64,000 bases of DNA from an uncultured Fibrobacter sp. (GTDB lineage Bacteria > Fibrobacterota > Fibrobacteria > Fibrobacterales > Fibrobacteraceae), in contig NZ_CAMZCS010000012.1 in assembly GCF_947305105.1 (NCBI RefSeq), positions 1 through 64,000 of the forward strand, given 5' to 3'. The notes beneath the pieces are model-generated. The model was not told the DNA's origin. It saw nothing but the letters and a program-made list of their open reading frames with translations, and searched no databases. This document shows positions 48,902 through 57,432 of this stretch, one piece after another; position 1 is the first letter of the stretch; each line of letters begins with the position of its first letter. The position numbers were made by a program, and so were the translations under genes.

Positions 48902-49099
48902 ATGCCTAAGATGAAAACACATAGCGGTGCTAAGAAGCGCTTCCGCGTGACGGGTTCCGGCCACGTCAAGTTCAAGCGCGCTGGTATGCGCCACATTCTT
49001 GCCAAGATGACCACCAAGCGTAAGCGTACCCTCCGTAAGGGTGCCCTCGTCAAGAAGGTCGACATGTTCCACGTCAAGCGTCTGCTTGTCCAAGCATAA
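48902..49099 (+). CDS. rpmI: 50S ribosomal protein L35
   Basis: 65 aa, basic. [20 protein letters not shown] and [18 protein letters not shown] are diagnostic. Part of the large ribosomal subunit. GAGGT SD; 17 nt after infC and 11 nt before rplT. Confidence 0.97.
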   Translation: MPKMKTHSGAKKRFRVTGSGHVKFKRAGMRHILAKMTTKRKRTLRKGALVKKVDMFHVKRLLVQA

Positions 49100-49110
49100 G
49101 GAGTGTAAGA

Positions 49111-49461
49111 ATGCCACGCGCTAAAACCAGAGTTCCTTCCCGCGAACGCCGCAAAAAAATCCTCAAGGCCGCCAAGGGTTTCTATGGCCGTCGCAAGTCG
49201 AACCTTCGCCTTGCCATTGACGCCGTTGCCCACGCCGGTCAGTATGCCTACGCTCACCGCCGCGACAAGAAGGGTGACTTCCGCTCTCTGTGGATTGTCC
49301 GCCTCAATGCCGCTGTTCGTGAATTCGGCATCAGCTACAGCCAGTTCATTTACAAGCTCTCCAAGGCTGGTATCAAGATGAACCGCAAGGTTCTCGCCGA
49401 TATGGCCGTCGCCGACCCCGAGGCTTTCGCCAAGGTCGTGGAAGTTGTGAAGGCTGCCTAA
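49111..49461 (+). CDS. rplT: 50S ribosomal protein L20
   Basis: 116 aa. [39 protein letters not shown] and [14 protein letters not shown] identify L20, needed for early 50S assembly and, in other bacteria, repressor of its own operon. Strong SD AAGGAG upstream; terminator follows. Confidence 0.97.
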   Translation: MPRAKTRVPSRERRKKILKAAKGFYGRRKSNLRLAIDAVAHAGQYAYAHRRDKKGDFRSLWIVRLNAAVREFGISYSQFIYKLSKAGIKMNRKVLADMAVADPEAFAKVVEVVKAA

Positions 49462-49512
49462 TTTGGACGAAAGTTCAGATTAGCTGTAACTGCATCTTAA
49501 ACGCGAGAAATT

Positions 49513-49539
49513 GCACCCTGCTTTGCAGGGTGCTTTTTT
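49513..49539 (+). terminator. Terminator of the infC operon
   Basis: GCACCCTGC-ttt-GCAGGGTGC followed by six T's. Confidence 0.9.
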
Positions 49540-49582
49540 GTTGTCATCCCCGCCTCCGGGCGGGGATCTCCCTTACAGGGGA

Positions 49583-50854
49583 TTAGAAAAAGTCCGTGGA
49601 CAGTTCTGTCTTCTTGCGGCCGGCCGGCTCGATGACGGCGGCGGAGAACTTCGCGGCCTTGAACAGGTTGCTCGTTGTCGCGACGACTTCGTCTTCGGTC
49701 ATGGAGAGGATGGTCTTCTCGGATTGTTCCATGGTGCGGAATTCGCCGAGATGGAGCGTCTGCTCGGCCATGCGGATGACGCGCTTTTCGGGACTGTCGG
49801 CGCCGAGGTACATGCTGCCCAGGATGTTCGCCTTGGTGCGCTCGAATTCTCCCTTCTTGAATCCGTGCTTCAAAAAGTTGCGGGTCTCCACGAGCGAGAG
49901 GTCAAGCGCAGTCTTGAGCTGGTGCGGATCGGTGGCCAACGACACTCCCCAGTCCACGCAGTCGCAGTAGATGTCGGCGGTGGAATACACGGAGTAGGCG
50001 AGACCCTTGTCTTCGCGGATTCGCTGGAACAGGCGGCTTGCCATGCCTGCTCCCATTGCCACGTTGAAAAGCGAGAGCGCGCAGCGGGCACGGTCGTCCA
50101 TCATGCTGCGGTCAAAACTCAACCCCCAGAAGAGGTTGGACTGTGCGATGTCTTGCTTTTGCACGACCTTCACGCTGTTGTGCGCCTTGTAGGTGTCTGC
50201 CGGTGCTGCACTGATTGTTTTCTTTTGTGCGAATTTTTCAGTACAAAGTTTAACAAGTTCTTCGTGGTCTACCTTGCCCGAGGCGCAGATAAGTAACGGA
50301 ATTTCGCTAATCACCTGTTCCCTGTACTTGAGCATCTGCTTGTGCGTGAGGGCCTTGACCTGCTTGATATTGCCCGTGATGGAATGTGCGATGCCGCAGC
50401 CCTTGAAGTGAATGGCGTTGAATACGTCGCCCACGATTTCTTCGGGAATGTCGTCGTAGCTGTGGATTTCCTCGATGATGACGCGGCGTTCCTTTTCCAT
50501 TTCCTTCTTGTCCATGCGCGGGTGCATGAGCATGTCGGCGATGACGTCAACAGCGGTGGGAAGGTGGCTGCGTTCAATTTGTGCGTAAAAGCCAGTCTCT
50601 TGGCGGGTGGTGTATGCTTCGAGATTTCCGCCGTGGTCTTCGATGGCTCGGGCGATTTCAAGTGCGGAGCGGTTCTCGGTTCCCTTGAACACGAGGTGCT
50701 CGTAAAAGTGGCTCAGTCCAAATTCATCTTTTGCTTCGTGGCGGCTTCCGCGCGGCACCCATGCGCCGATGGCGGCGGAATAGGCGTGAGGCATGTAGTC
50801 TGTGAGAATTGTAATTCCGTTATCGAGAACAGTCTTTTTAACAATTTGCTTCAT
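49583..50854 (-). CDS. M16 family zinc peptidase (processing-peptidase type)
   Basis: 423 aa. The inverted zinc motif HFYEH (HxxEH) lies near residue 49 in GLSHFYEHLVFKGTENRS, with the third ligand in VIIEEIHSYDD. The second half has the usual inactive M16 repeat with a Gly-rich segment and SRLFQRIREDKGLAYSVYS. Members degrade peptides or process proteins in the cytoplasm or periplasm; no signal peptide is seen. It converges on the infC operon. Confidence 0.9.
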   Translation of the reverse strand: MKQIVKKTVLDNGITILTDYMPHAYSAAIGAWVPRGSRHEAKDEFGLSHFYEHLVFKGTENRSALEIARAIEDHGGNLEAYTTRQETGFYAQIERSHLPTAVDVIADMLMHPRMDKKEMEKERRVIIEEIHSYDDIPEEIVGDVFNAIHFKGCGIAHSITGNIKQVKALTHKQMLKYREQVISEIPLLICASGKVDHEELVKLCTEKFAQKKTISAAPADTYKAHNSVKVVQKQDIAQSNLFWGLSFDRSMMDDRARCALSLFNVAMGAGMASRLFQRIREDKGLAYSVYSTADIYCDCVDWGVSLATDPHQLKTALDLSLVETRNFLKHGFKKGEFERTKANILGSMYLGADSPEKRVIRMAEQTLHLGEFRTMEQSEKTILSMTEDEVVATTSNLFKAAKFSAAVIEPAGRKKTELSTDFF

Positions 50855-50856
50855 AG

Positions 50857-50912
50857 GGTATTAGGGGCTAGAATCTAGAGGCTAGGATCTAGGGGCTAGG
50901 ATCTAGGGGGTA
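50857..50912. repeat. CTAG-rich short tandem repeat
   Basis: About three units of CTAGGATCTAGGGG between the M16 and NERD genes. Related CTAGCCCC/CTAGATTCTAG text recurs at about 42670-42705, 62045-62150, always just after gene ends. Confidence 0.6.
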
Positions 50913-51774
50913 GATCTCCTCTCTTATTGGCGTACTCGCGATGCTTTGCTTTGATTTCTTCGCTGACATTTGTGCATTCTTGGAGTTTGTAGTAAAAGTC
51001 TTCGATTTGCTTCGGAGTGTAAATCGTCTTGCGGCCCGATATGCGCTTGAGCAGGGTTTCTTGGAGTTCGCTGCAATGGACGATGCTCCAGAATTCGTTG
51101 TTCTTGGGAACCTTGCGGAGTGTGCAGCGATCGCTGAATACGATGATCGAGATAAAGTGCGCTTGCTCGCGGCGGATTTTCAAGAAACGTTGCAGCGAAA
51201 GGATGTGGCCGATGTTTTGCCGTACCGGGTTGTAGAACGTGTGTTCGGTATTTGCGTTCAGGTACTGGTTCCAGCGCTCGCTTTCAAAATCTCCGGAAAT
51301 CTCGCCGGAGAGGTTCTTGCTTTCGAGCACGTAGATTCCCGACTGGTGTAACAGCAATGCGTCCACTTCGGTGTAACCGGTGCGTGCCGGCACGTAGAGG
51401 TTGCGAAGCAGTACGTACTTGCGCTTGTCGGTGTCGCAGACGCGGGCCACGAGGGCGGCCATCGCCGCTTCGCCGAAAATGCCTCGCGGGTCGTTTACGA
51501 TGCGTTCGTCGTTGAATTTCGGGTCGGGCTTGAAAAAGGTTTCGCTGCGGGTGGGCGCCTGCGTCACGCCGAAACCGCCCAGTTCGTAAGGGCGTCCGAA
51601 TTCGTGCAGGTTGCTGCCTTGGTGCCGTTCGTGCTCAAAATCGCGGAATGTCTTGCGGCGGCCGTCGCCATGGTACATCTTCGGGTTTTTCTTGGGAGCC
51701 TTGCTCTTGATCTTGAAAAAGATAAGAGCGAGCAGCAGGATTAAACCGAGAAGAGTCGTTAGCGAAAAGGACAT
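50896..51774 (-). CDS. Membrane-anchored NERD-domain protein
   Basis: 292 aa. An N-terminal membrane helix (TLLGLILLLALIFF), a variable region, and a NERD (nuclease-related) domain at about 100-215: GIFGEAAMAALV, YTEVDALLLHQSGIYVLESKN, with the Asp and the Glu-x-Lys of a PD-(D/E)XK fold. NERD proteins are thought to be nucleases acting in DNA processing; no activity is proven for most. Its stop lies within the CTAG repeat block. Confidence 0.8.
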   Translation of the reverse strand: MSFSLTTLLGLILLLALIFFKIKSKAPKKNPKMYHGDGRRKTFRDFEHERHQGSNLHEFGRPYELGGFGVTQAPTRSETFFKPDPKFNDERIVNDPRGIFGEAAMAALVARVCDTDKRKYVLLRNLYVPARTGYTEVDALLLHQSGIYVLESKNLSGEISGDFESERWNQYLNANTEHTFYNPVRQNIGHILSLQRFLKIRREQAHFISIIVFSDRCTLRKVPKNNEFWSIVHCSELQETLLKRISGRKTIYTPKQIEDFYYKLQECTNVSEEIKAKHREYANKRGDLPPRS

Positions 51775-51795
51775 GCCGTAAGTATAGAAATTGTC

Positions 51796-54150
51796 TTACA
51801 CTCTGCCGAAGCGGCGCGTCTTGCGGAAGGGCTTGTCGCCGAAGCTGCGCTCGTCGTGGTCCTTGTGGAATTTGCGGTCGCCGAACGCCTTTTCGCGGCG
51901 GGCCTTGCGGTTTTCGAAAGGCTTGTCCCCGTCGAACTTACGGCCACGGCGTTCACCGTCGCGGTGGAAACTGCGGCTGGCGCGGGGCCTTGTGCCCGGC
52001 GCGGGGCCGCTGGGCGGCTCGTCGGTCATCAGGCGGAAGCGGGCTTCGTTCCCGCGGATGGTCATTCCCGACAGAATGTCGAGGACTTCCTGCGGCATGG
52101 TCTCGGGGAGTTCCACGGTGCTGAACTTGTCGAACAGCTTGATGCGCCCGATGTTGGAACTGCTGATGTTGCCTTCGCCGGCGATGGCGCCCACGATGTC
52201 CTTGGGGGTCACGTGATCTTTGCGGCCGACGCCCAGGTAATAGCGCAGGTAGCCTTCTTCGACACCGTTGGTGCCTTCTTTACGTTCCTTGCGGAGACGG
52301 CTCTTTTCTTCGCGGTCGAGCCCGAAGTTGTCGCCCCTGTCGCCTCTATCGCGGCCACCGCGTTCGCGCGGGGTGTCGAGCGGCTTGAGTTCCGGGAAGA
52401 GCGGCTGCTTCTTTTGCCACACCTTGATGACGGCGGCGGCGATGTCGATGGCGGTCAATGGCTCTGTGGTGCGTTGTTCGGTCACTTCGGCAGGCTCAGT
52501 GACCTTGCTTGCTTCGGTTGTAGACTCAGGTTCCTGAGCTGGTTGAAGAGCCGAGCCTTCATTGACCATGCTCTGCACGAGTTCCTTGAACTTGTCGAGT
52601 TCACCGTAGCTGAGGACGCTCTTGATCTTTTCCTTGAACGCATTGACGCGCTTGGCGCTGATGACGTCGGCCGTGGGCGTTTCCATCGCTTCGATAGGCT
52701 GGCGAGTCGCCTTCTCGATAATCTTGAGCATTCTCTTTTCGCGTGGCGTGATGAAGAGAATGGCGTTTCCGCTGCGGCCTGCGCGGCCCGTGCGTCCGAT
52801 GCGGTGCACGTAAGATTCAGTGTCGAAAGGAATATCGTAGTTCACCACGTGCGTGATGCGGTCCACGTCGATACCGCGGGCGGCCACGTCAGTCGCGACA
52901 ACGATATCAAGCTTGCCCATCTTGAGGCGGTTGATGGTGCGTTCGCGCATGGACTGGGCGAGGTCGCCGTTCAGCGGGGCCACGTTGAAGCCGCGGCTTT
53001 CGAGCTTTTCGGCAAGTTCGGTGGTGTTCTGCTTGGTGCGCACGAAAATCAGCACGCCGTCAAAGTCTTCGCCTTCGAGCACGCGGGCGAGCGCTTCGAG
53101 CTTGTGCTCGTTTTTCACCAGCAGGTAGCGCTGTCGGATGTTCTCGACAGTGGTCGTCTTGCCTTCGATGCGGGCTTCTTCGTATTCGCCCAGGTGCTGG
53201 TCGATAATCTTCTTGACTTCCTTGGGCATGGTGGCGCTGAAAAGCGCGCGCTGGGCATCGTTGGGGATTTCCTTGAGGATGGTCTCCACGTCTTCCATGA
53301 ATCCCATGTCGAGCATTTCGTCGGCTTCGTCGAGCACGATGGCCTTCACGCCCGAAAGCACGATGGAACCGCGCTTGATATGGTCAATGAGGCGGCCCGG
53401 GGTGGCGACCACGATGTTCGCCTGGCGCTTGAGGGCGCGGAGCTGCACGGCGATATCCTGCCCACCGTAGACGGGGACCACGTGGACCTTCGGCATCTTG
53501 ACCGCGTACTGCTGGATCGCTTCGGCCACCTGGATAGCGAGTTCGCGGGTCGGGGTGAGTACGAGCATCGAGGTCTCGTGCCCGTTGAAACTGAGCCTCG
53601 AAAGCAGCGGGAGCGAGAATGCTGCTGTCTTTCCGGTGCCGGTCTGTGCCGTGCCGAGCAGGTTTGCTCCCTGCAAAAGTGCCGGGATCGCCTTCGCCTG
53701 GATGGGGGAGGGAGTCTCGTAGTTCAGGGCCTTGATGGCTTCAAGAACTTCGTCCGCAAGTCCGAGGTCTTCGAAAGTTACGAGGGCTTCGTCGCCCAGA
53801 TCGTCGTCAGAATCGGATTCTTCAGCCGGTTCTTCGTCTTCGGCGTTTAAGGATGGTGAGCTTGCCGAACCATCTGTCGCTTCGGTAATTTCGGGCTGTT
53901 CGACCTCGCCTTCTTCGAATTCGACCTTTTCGCCGACTTCGATGGCGGATTTTGCCCCTTTCTTGAGCACGTCGCCTTCTTCGTCCACGACGACACCGTT
54001 CGGGTTCAGCGCGAGGAAGGCGGCTTCGTCAGCCTCGTCCTCGTCGGCACCGCCGGCAATTGCGTCCAGAAAGGCGTTGGCCTCGCGAGCGATTTTGGAT
54101 TTGGGGTCAATAGATTCTTCAGGAATACGTTCTTCGGTATTCTTCGTCAT
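51796..54150 (-). CDS. deaD: DEAD-box RNA helicase (DeaD/CsdA-like)
   Basis: 784 aa. After an acidic N-terminal extension of about 120 residues (rich in Glu and Asp) comes the Q motif FEDLGLADEVLEAIKALNYE, motif I AQTGTGKT, motif II LDEADEML, motif III FSAT, and motif VI HRIGRTGRAGRSG. The C-terminus has a DbpA/CsdA-type RNA-binding domain (about 640-725, GEGNISSSNIGRIKLFDKFS) and a basic Arg/Lys/Asp tail. It unwinds RNA in ribosome assembly or cold adaptation. The acidic extension and an inserted Thr/Glu/Val linker (about 580-620) are unusual. SD GAAGGTG. Confidence 0.92.
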   Translation of the reverse strand: MTKNTEERIPEESIDPKSKIAREANAFLDAIAGGADEDEADEAAFLALNPNGVVVDEEGDVLKKGAKSAIEVGEKVEFEEGEVEQPEITEATDGSASSPSLNAEDEEPAEESDSDDDLGDEALVTFEDLGLADEVLEAIKALNYETPSPIQAKAIPALLQGANLLGTAQTGTGKTAAFSLPLLSRLSFNGHETSMLVLTPTRELAIQVAEAIQQYAVKMPKVHVVPVYGGQDIAVQLRALKRQANIVVATPGRLIDHIKRGSIVLSGVKAIVLDEADEMLDMGFMEDVETILKEIPNDAQRALFSATMPKEVKKIIDQHLGEYEEARIEGKTTTVENIRQRYLLVKNEHKLEALARVLEGEDFDGVLIFVRTKQNTTELAEKLESRGFNVAPLNGDLAQSMRERTINRLKMGKLDIVVATDVAARGIDVDRITHVVNYDIPFDTESYVHRIGRTGRAGRSGNAILFITPREKRMLKIIEKATRQPIEAMETPTADVISAKRVNAFKEKIKSVLSYGELDKFKELVQSMVNEGSALQPAQEPESTTEASKVTEPAEVTEQRTTEPLTAIDIAAAVIKVWQKKQPLFPELKPLDTPRERGGRDRGDRGDNFGLDREEKSRLRKERKEGTNGVEEGYLRYYLGVGRKDHVTPKDIVGAIAGEGNISSSNIGRIKLFDKFSTVELPETMPQEVLDILSGMTIRGNEARFRLMTDEPPSGPAPGTRPRASRSFHRDGERRGRKFDGDKPFENRKARREKAFGDRKFHKDHDERSFGDKPFRKTRRFGRV

Positions 54151-54172
54151 AATGCACCTTCAGGACCCGTAA

Positions 54173-54364
54173 ACTTCATCTGCGGCCCATGCCGCACTAT
54201 CAAAAGGTTCGAAAATTCCTGAAAGTTTCGGGAAAAAGAACCTAGAAAAGCCCCGAAGCGCACTCGCGCTTATAAACCTGAAGTCTTTTTGGATCCGATT
54301 TTATTGGATTTGAGGCCAAATGTAGAAATAAAAAAACGGAATCAAAGGGTTTTTGTTAGGGGGA
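54173..54364. other. Intergenic region before tRNA-Ser
   Basis: No gene seen. Contains a short hairpin (AAGCGC-actc-GCGCTT near 54256-54271) of unknown meaning. Confidence 0.5.
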
Positions 54365-54393
54365 TAGACAAAGGGATGTTTTTTTTCTACATT
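54365..54393 (+). promoter_or_regulatory. Promoter of tRNA-Ser
   Basis: TAGACA (54365-54370), 17-nt spacer, TACATT (54388-54393), 11 nt before the mature 5' end. Confidence 0.65.
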
Positions 54394-54404
54394 GTGCGAA
54401 CCTC

Positions 54405-54489
54405 GGAGAGATGCCAGAGTGGTCGATTGGGCCGGTCTCGAAATCCGGAGTCTGTCACAGGACCGAGGGTTCGAATCCCTCTCTCTCCT
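54405..54489 (+). tRNA. tRNA-Ser (CGA)
   Basis: Acceptor GGAGAGA pairs with TCTCTCC; a long variable arm marks class II; T-arm GAGGG-UUCGAAU-CCCUC. The anticodon loop CUCGAAA gives CGA. The base after the acceptor stem is T, not the usual G73. No encoded CCA. Confidence 0.9.
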
Positions 54490-54544
54490 GAAAAAATATG
54501 GAGCCCCTTGTGGGCTCCATATTTTTTCATAAGGGATACTCCGA

Positions 54545-54890
54545 ACCCTCGAAGAGGGTTCGACAGACGTCTGCGGAACGAAGTGAAGCGCAGACGTCTG
54601 AGATTTTGGCCGAAGGCCAGAACCCGAAGGGCTGCGCGGGAACGTAGTGACCGCGCAGTCCATCCCTCTCTCTCCAGAGAGAGGGAAGACTAAAGAACGA
54701 AGTGAGATTGTTGTCTTATCCCTCTCTCTCCTGAAACAAAGGCTATACTTTCATAAGGCTGCGCGGGAACGTAGTGACCGCGCAGTCCATCCCTCTCTCT
54801 CCTGAGAGAGAGGGATGACAAAAGAACGAAGTGAGATTGTTGTCTTATCCCTCTCTCACCTGAAAAAGAGGGTCGACATCTCTATCCTGA
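54545..54890 (+). repeat. Direct repeats carrying the tRNA-Ser 3' end
   Basis: A unit of about 108 bp beginning GGCTGCGCGGGAACGTAGTG occurs at about 54630-54736 and 54757-54866. Each ends with ATCCCTCTCTC[T/A]CCTGAAA, which repeats the last 15-19 nt of tRNA-Ser and its flank (54474-54493). The stretch before them (54545-54625) has further short inverted repeats (CAGACGTCTG). No gene. Confidence 0.75.
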
Positions 54891-54913
54891 GATCCGTTAT
54901 ACGCTTCGATTTA

Positions 54914-55393
54914 CTACCACGAATATCCTGTTGCTAGGACAATCCTTGCAGTCGAATTATTCTTAAAATGAAGTCTCTTGCGAACTCGAATGTGGAGTTG
55001 CCCCCCTTGTTCACGATTGAAGTCTTCTGGAACATTAATCCACAACAAATGGTGCCCATTGGGACAACTTTCATCATCATGCGACACTTCTCCAACAAGA
55101 ACGGTATCATCAATGTGAAAAGAGATATTCATGAAATCGTTCGGAAGATAGTATGCGCTATCGGGTAAAGTTGCCGATTTTTTCCAATTCTTGTCAAAAC
55201 AGAGCGAAAAATAATCACCATACTTAATAAAAGGAACATCTATAACCTGTTCCTCGTCAGAATCAAGATTTACAGGATGTTCCCAGAGGACATGATAAGA
55301 AGTCCAGCCAGTCTTAACTTTGTAGCCATGCCTATAATGGTAACACCCGACAAGACACAAGATTATCGCCAAAAGGGAACTCAACTTTGCCAT
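54914..55393 (-). CDS. Small lipoprotein of unknown function
   Basis: 159 aa. Signal peptide with lipobox (LCLVGC). The mature part has FDKNWKKSATLPDSAYYLP and a C-terminal RLHFKNNSTARIVLA. No family recognised. Upstream is a promoter region duplicated ahead of the lipoprotein at 56544-57152, suggesting joint control. Lies in the accessory interval between two tRNA genes. Confidence 0.65.
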   Translation of the reverse strand: MAKLSSLLAIILCLVGCYHYRHGYKVKTGWTSYHVLWEHPVNLDSDEEQVIDVPFIKYGDYFSLCFDKNWKKSATLPDSAYYLPNDFMNISFHIDDTVLVGEVSHDDESCPNGHHLLWINVPEDFNREQGGQLHIRVRKRLHFKNNSTARIVLATGYSW

Positions 55394-55424
55394 ACGAATC
55401 TCTGTAGAGAATGACTAATGCCCA

Positions 55425-55480
55425 TCATGCCATAAATATATACACAATCGCTTGCAAACGTACGTTTGTACGTATTGGGG
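55425..55480 (-). promoter_or_regulatory. Duplicated promoter/operator region, copy 1
   Basis: On the minus strand TATATT (55435-55440) lies 41 nt before the ATG, with a perfect palindrome CAAACGTACGTTTG (55455-55468) where the -35 would be. About 55 nt nearly match 57182-57238. Confidence 0.6.
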
Positions 55481-55481
55481 A

Positions 55482-56399
55482 CTATAGTCTGGCGATTTCT
55501 TCTATGGAGAGACCGGATATAGCGGCAATTTTTTCGGCAGGATCCCCGTAATCACGCATGGCCTTCGCCATTTCGCGAGTTTTTTCAGAAACGCTTTCGG
55601 CAACCTTCGCGTCAATTTCTTTCGCGAATTCCTCAAAGACGCCGTCGACCATAACATTGTGGTCCCATTTTTCGTGATACATTTTTTGGTATACCTCGAA
55701 TTCTTCCTTGCTGAAGTTAGATACTTTTGAACTTTCTGTCAAGTGTTCGAACTTTTTCTCGTCCAACTCGGCGGGCAGTTCCTTAAGCCGGTTCAGAAAA
55801 CGAAAGAAAAACAGCCACTTGCTCAAGTCGTCGGATTTCTTTTTGATAAAGAAGGGAACCTTCGAAAGTTCAACAGTCGTAAAATTGTAGGCATCCACAA
55901 ATTGTGCACCCGTTTCAAGATCGGTAACGGCAGCACGGTGCACAATCCGGTTGTCATCAAACACCTTATGTCGCGCGAATGCAATCACGTACGTGGGTTT
56001 TATATCGTAATTCCAATCATCGCCGGGTTCTGCCTGATTCGCGATTATCTCGCTGGCGTAGAAAGCTAGCCTTTTCAGGAAGTGGTCTTGCCTGCGAATT
56101 TGCACCTCTATCTCAATGAGGTTGCCCATGTCGTCTTCGCAATGCAAGTCAAAAATCGCCGTGCGGGATTCCCTGCTCCCGCTCAGGTTTTTCGCCACGT
56201 TGCGAGTCCACACGTTCTTGATGGGCCGCTTGAGCTGAGGTTCCAGCAGGTCGTTCAGCAGGTTCACAAGGTTTTCACGGCTTGAAGGTTTGTCCGGGTC
56301 GAAGGCCTTCTTGAAAGCGAGATCCACCAGTAAATTTGCAAACGGGCTTTTCTCACCCGGTTTTACTATACAGTCCTTAAGCGGCTTGCGCTTGGCCAT
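55482..56399 (-). CDS. Rpn/YhgA-like PD-(D/E)XK nuclease family protein
   Basis: 305 aa. The PDDEXK_2 domain covers about 15-240: FANLLVDLAFKKAF at the start, an active-site Asp in RTAIFDLHCEDDMGN, and IEIEVQIRRQDHFLKRLAFYAS with Glu-x-Gln in place of the usual Glu-x-Lys. A helical C-terminus ends IAAISGLSIEEIARL. Rpn proteins are DNA nucleases that promote recombination, sometimes annotated as transposase-like. GGGGA SD before ATG 56399. Flanked by two lipoproteins with a shared promoter sequence. Confidence 0.85.
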   Translation of the reverse strand: MAKRKPLKDCIVKPGEKSPFANLLVDLAFKKAFDPDKPSSRENLVNLLNDLLEPQLKRPIKNVWTRNVAKNLSGSRESRTAIFDLHCEDDMGNLIEIEVQIRRQDHFLKRLAFYASEIIANQAEPGDDWNYDIKPTYVIAFARHKVFDDNRIVHRAAVTDLETGAQFVDAYNFTTVELSKVPFFIKKKSDDLSKWLFFFRFLNRLKELPAELDEKKFEHLTESSKVSNFSKEEFEVYQKMYHEKWDHNVMVDGVFEEFAKEIDAKVAESVSEKTREMAKAMRDYGDPAEKIAAISGLSIEEIARL

Positions 56400-56543
56400 T
56401 GTACATTCCCCTGTCGATATTGTCGATGAATATTTCAAACACCGACAATATAAACCGGCAAGAAGCACAAGTCAAGACAAATTAATTTTGCAAAAAATAG
56501 GTGGACAAAAATTTCGTTTGGAACGTCTATATAATTAGGGATT

Positions 56544-57152
56544 CTATTTCTCACCCACAGAATAATTGCCAGTTACAACAACAAGACGTGGGTTTGCAAT
56601 TTTACGTAGCGCAACGGTATCGCCTTTCACAACGTTAATTTTAACAGGTGGAGGCAATCGTCCCCATTCATCCAAATCATGTGGATTGCTGTAAAATGTC
56701 CATTTAACGCAGTCGCTTTCCATTATCTGGAACTCAATAGTTAAAGGGTTGTCGAAATCAATGTCGGCAGGTAAATCACTATTAAGAAGTTGCAGTCCAT
56801 GGCTATCATTATAAAACCAACAGGCCCCATTCTCCGCCCATACCGCACTGTCCGTCATTATCTCATGAGAAAATCTACCCATAGAAATTCGAGCTTTAAT
56901 CTTCAAGCCTTCAACAACTTTCAGGTTTCCCGCATTCGAAATGAAGTCAAAGCACAAATTTATATTAACCGTCCTTCTGCTATCATGTTCCTTTATGTGA
57001 AATACATGCTTTTCCGTATTGGACAAATCAATCGGAATTACTCTCATAACTTTGAAATACCCAAAAGATTTGTTTATAAACCGGATTTGCTCACTAGTAC
57101 AAGCCGTCAATAAAAATAAAATACCCAATATGTACAGCAGTATTTTTAGCAT
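56544..57152 (-). CDS. Lipoprotein of unknown function
   Basis: 202 aa from ATG 57152. Signal peptide with lipobox FLLTAC. Mature part has an acidic, strand-rich composition (VFHIKEHDSRRTVNINLCFDF, LTIEFQIMES) and no recognised family. The frame is open further upstream, but that part runs through the promoter repeat and is excluded. Shares its upstream region with the lipoprotein at 54914-55393. Confidence 0.65.
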   Translation of the reverse strand: MLKILLYILGILFLLTACTSEQIRFINKSFGYFKVMRVIPIDLSNTEKHVFHIKEHDSRRTVNINLCFDFISNAGNLKVVEGLKIKARISMGRFSHEIMTDSAVWAENGACWFYNDSHGLQLLNSDLPADIDFDNPLTIEFQIMESDCVKWTFYSNPHDLDEWGRLPPPVKINVVKGDTVALRKIANPRLVVVTGNYSVGEK

Positions 57153-57181
57153 ATATATTTCTACGCTGAATAACCAAGGCT

Positions 57182-57238
57182 CGTCATGCCATAAATATAT
57201 ACAGAATCGCTTGCAAACGTACATTTGTACGTATTGGG
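57182..57238 (-). promoter_or_regulatory. Duplicated promoter/operator region, copy 2
   Basis: TATATT on the minus strand at 57194-57199 and CAAACGTACATTTG at 57214-57227, where one base breaks the palindrome seen in copy 1. Confidence 0.6.
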
Positions 57239-57246
57239 CATGGTAC

Positions 57247-57282
57247 AAAAAAAGAACCCACCTTTCGGTAGGTTCTTTTTTA
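57247..57282. terminator. Bidirectional terminator next to tRNA-Glu
   Basis: AAGAACC and GGTTCTT arms with an inner ACC/GGT pairing, flanked by A7 and T6. It starts directly at the 3' end of tRNA-Glu on the minus strand. Confidence 0.8.
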
Positions 57283-57355
57283 TACCCCCAAGCGGGTTTG
57301 AACCGCTGTTGCGGGAATGAAAATCCCGAGTCCTAGGCCACTAGACGATAGGGGC
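57283..57355 (-). tRNA. tRNA-Glu (UUC)
   Basis: GCCCCUA pairs with UGGGGGU, which makes the first pair a G-U wobble. Anticodon loop UUUUCAU gives UUC. T-arm AGCGG-UUUGAAC-CCGCU. No encoded CCA. Confidence 0.9.
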
Positions 57356-57371
57356 GTCTTGCGTAGGGCCA

Positions 57372-57399
57372 AATATAGGAAAATATGTGTTTTAGTCAA
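57372..57399 (-). promoter_or_regulatory. Promoter of tRNA-Glu
   Basis: On the minus strand TTGACT (57394-57399), 16-nt spacer, TATATT (57372-57377). Confidence 0.7.
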
Positions 57400-57432
57400 G
57401 GGCTCCCAGTGTTTTTTTTTTAATTTTTTATC

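Noticed and set aside
51856-53850. 664-aa rightward frame opposite the DEAD-box helicase
   Set aside because: Antisense of a gene with all helicase motifs; no recognisable protein.
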